A DNA stretch of 64,000 nt, taken from Trichaptum fuscoviolaceum. Lineage: Eukaryota > Basidiomycota > Agaricomycetes > Hymenochaetales > Trichaptaceae. Position numbers and translations under genes: made by a program. The stretch is from contig CAJSYZ010000012.1 of assembly GCA_910574455.1 (NCBI GenBank), positions 303,317-367,316 of the forward strand, read 5' to 3'. Below the pieces are notes generated by a model, which made no database searches, was not told where the DNA came from, and saw nothing but the letters and a program-made list of their open reading frames with translations. This document shows positions 63,131 to 64,000 of this stretch, piece by piece; position 1 is the stretch's first letter; each line of letters begins with the position of its first letter.

Positions 63131-64000
63131 AACCTCAGACCTCACTCACGACAGCAGCAGCGATGATCACGATTTCCCTCCGCTCGTTTCCAAAGATGTT
63201 CACACTTCGATATCGGAAAGTCTTGCTTATCTCAAACACGGTGTGCGCTTGAGCAGCGCCAACTGGGATGCCGACGCCAACAACTTTCGTCCAGCAAGCA
63301 AGGTCGATGAGGTATACCTCGCATACATCATTCTCGAGATGCAGATAGTTGTCGGGTGCGCTATGTCAACTGGAGAACCGGAGCTCTCCTACAGCCCACC
63401 TGACTGCGACCCAACCGAAGATTAATCCCAGACCGACGGGATTATAAGTATCTTTGCGGAAACCGACGCCATTGGAGATCTTTATTCGTCCGATGAGAAG
63501 CCACTCAAAGGACAACCCCATATGTCAGTGATATTACCAGCTACCAAGTCAAGTGCTAGTACTTGCCATGGCTTGGGATGCCAGTGATCGGGTAACCTGA
63601 CATGGTATGTGCTATTCTTTTCTCTTGTTTCTCTTTGCTCACGTCTTATTACTTCCAAGGAACTTCGCAACGACAAACTCATCAGCCATTTACAGCTCTC
63701 CAACCACTCCAACTCCGCTTATACTTCGCCCATCGCGTTCCAGCCATTCAGGCTCTCTGCTTCGTCACTATCTGCACCATTTGACTCAAGTGGTGTCTGC
63801 TCGACACTACCTTCCATTCGACCTTTGAACCTCAATAGAAAGTACTCTTGTTCTCGCTGTCCGTGCCACCCGATCAGTGGAAAGACTAGCCCAGTTCTCG
63901 ATACTCAAGCACTCCAACCCCCAAAACGTCCGCTTTGTTCTTGTGCTACTCTTCGACTGATTCGCCTCCTTCGACGCTCCTGCGCGAACTGCTTAGGGTG
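63131..64000. other. Unannotated right end
   Basis: Only short frames (60-76 codons) without recognisable motifs. May contain the edge of a gene continuing outside the window. Confidence 0.35.

Noticed and set aside
63243..63425. 60-codon ORF as a gene
   Set aside because: Short, no motif, no supporting context.

Overview
The window looks like repeat-dense, gene-poor chromatin of a mushroom-forming basidiomycete (Agaricomycetes). The evidence is two Plavaka-type (CACTA-like) DNA transposons, chromodomain Ty3/gypsy retrotransposons, introns mostly near 50-60 bp with GT...AG ends, and one multi-exon membrane-anchored kinase-like gene of a kind expanded in these fungi. Almost all of it is mobile DNA nested in mobile DNA. 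No tRNA, rRNA or CRISPR array was seen.

Layout. (1) Bases 1-28282: Plavaka copy P1 in reverse orientation, left end outside the window. It carries gene D (+), the transposase T (-), gene B (+) and gene C (+). Gene D is split by gypsy element El1 (1748-8451, TSD GTGGC). T is split by gypsy element El2 (9893-19604, TSD GTGGC). (2) 28283-37376: spacer with a foldback/MITE-like element (28602-29238), gypsy El3 (29370-35682, TSD GGCTC) and a gag-only Ty1/copia element (35832-37379). (3) 37377-56451: Plavaka copy P2, the mirror image of P1: C (-), B (-), T (+), D (-). T is split by gypsy El4 (45740-52330, TSD ATGAT). (4) 56452-58325: no recognisable gene. (5) 58326-61887: a host-type multi-exon gene for a multi-pass membrane protein with a degenerate kinase domain. 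(6) 61888-64000: non-coding, with a GGTAAA repeat/palindrome cluster and a long degenerate short-repeat array.

How the parts work together. P1 and P2 keep the same four genes in the same order and orientation although they are clearly diverged, so B, C and D look like stable transposon cargo. Both transposases carry their own frameshift as well as a retrotransposon insertion, so neither copy can be autonomous now.

The four gypsy elements differ in sequence but share one replication logic. None has a tRNA-type primer site. In each, the bases just inside the 5' LTR are complementary (11-12 nt) to a segment of that element's own LTR. In three of them that segment begins exactly 34 nt from the start of a TATA-like box, as expected for Tf1/sushi-type self-priming on the transcript's own 5' end. 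The four pairs differ in sequence but keep complementarity. Each also has a TTTT-ending slippery-type heptamer at the end of gag. El2 is oversized (9.7 kb) and carries extra coding sequence on both sides of gag-pol, including a 3' ORF with two zinc knuckles and two SUMO-interaction-like motifs. All coordinates, complementarities and LTR comparisons were made by eye.
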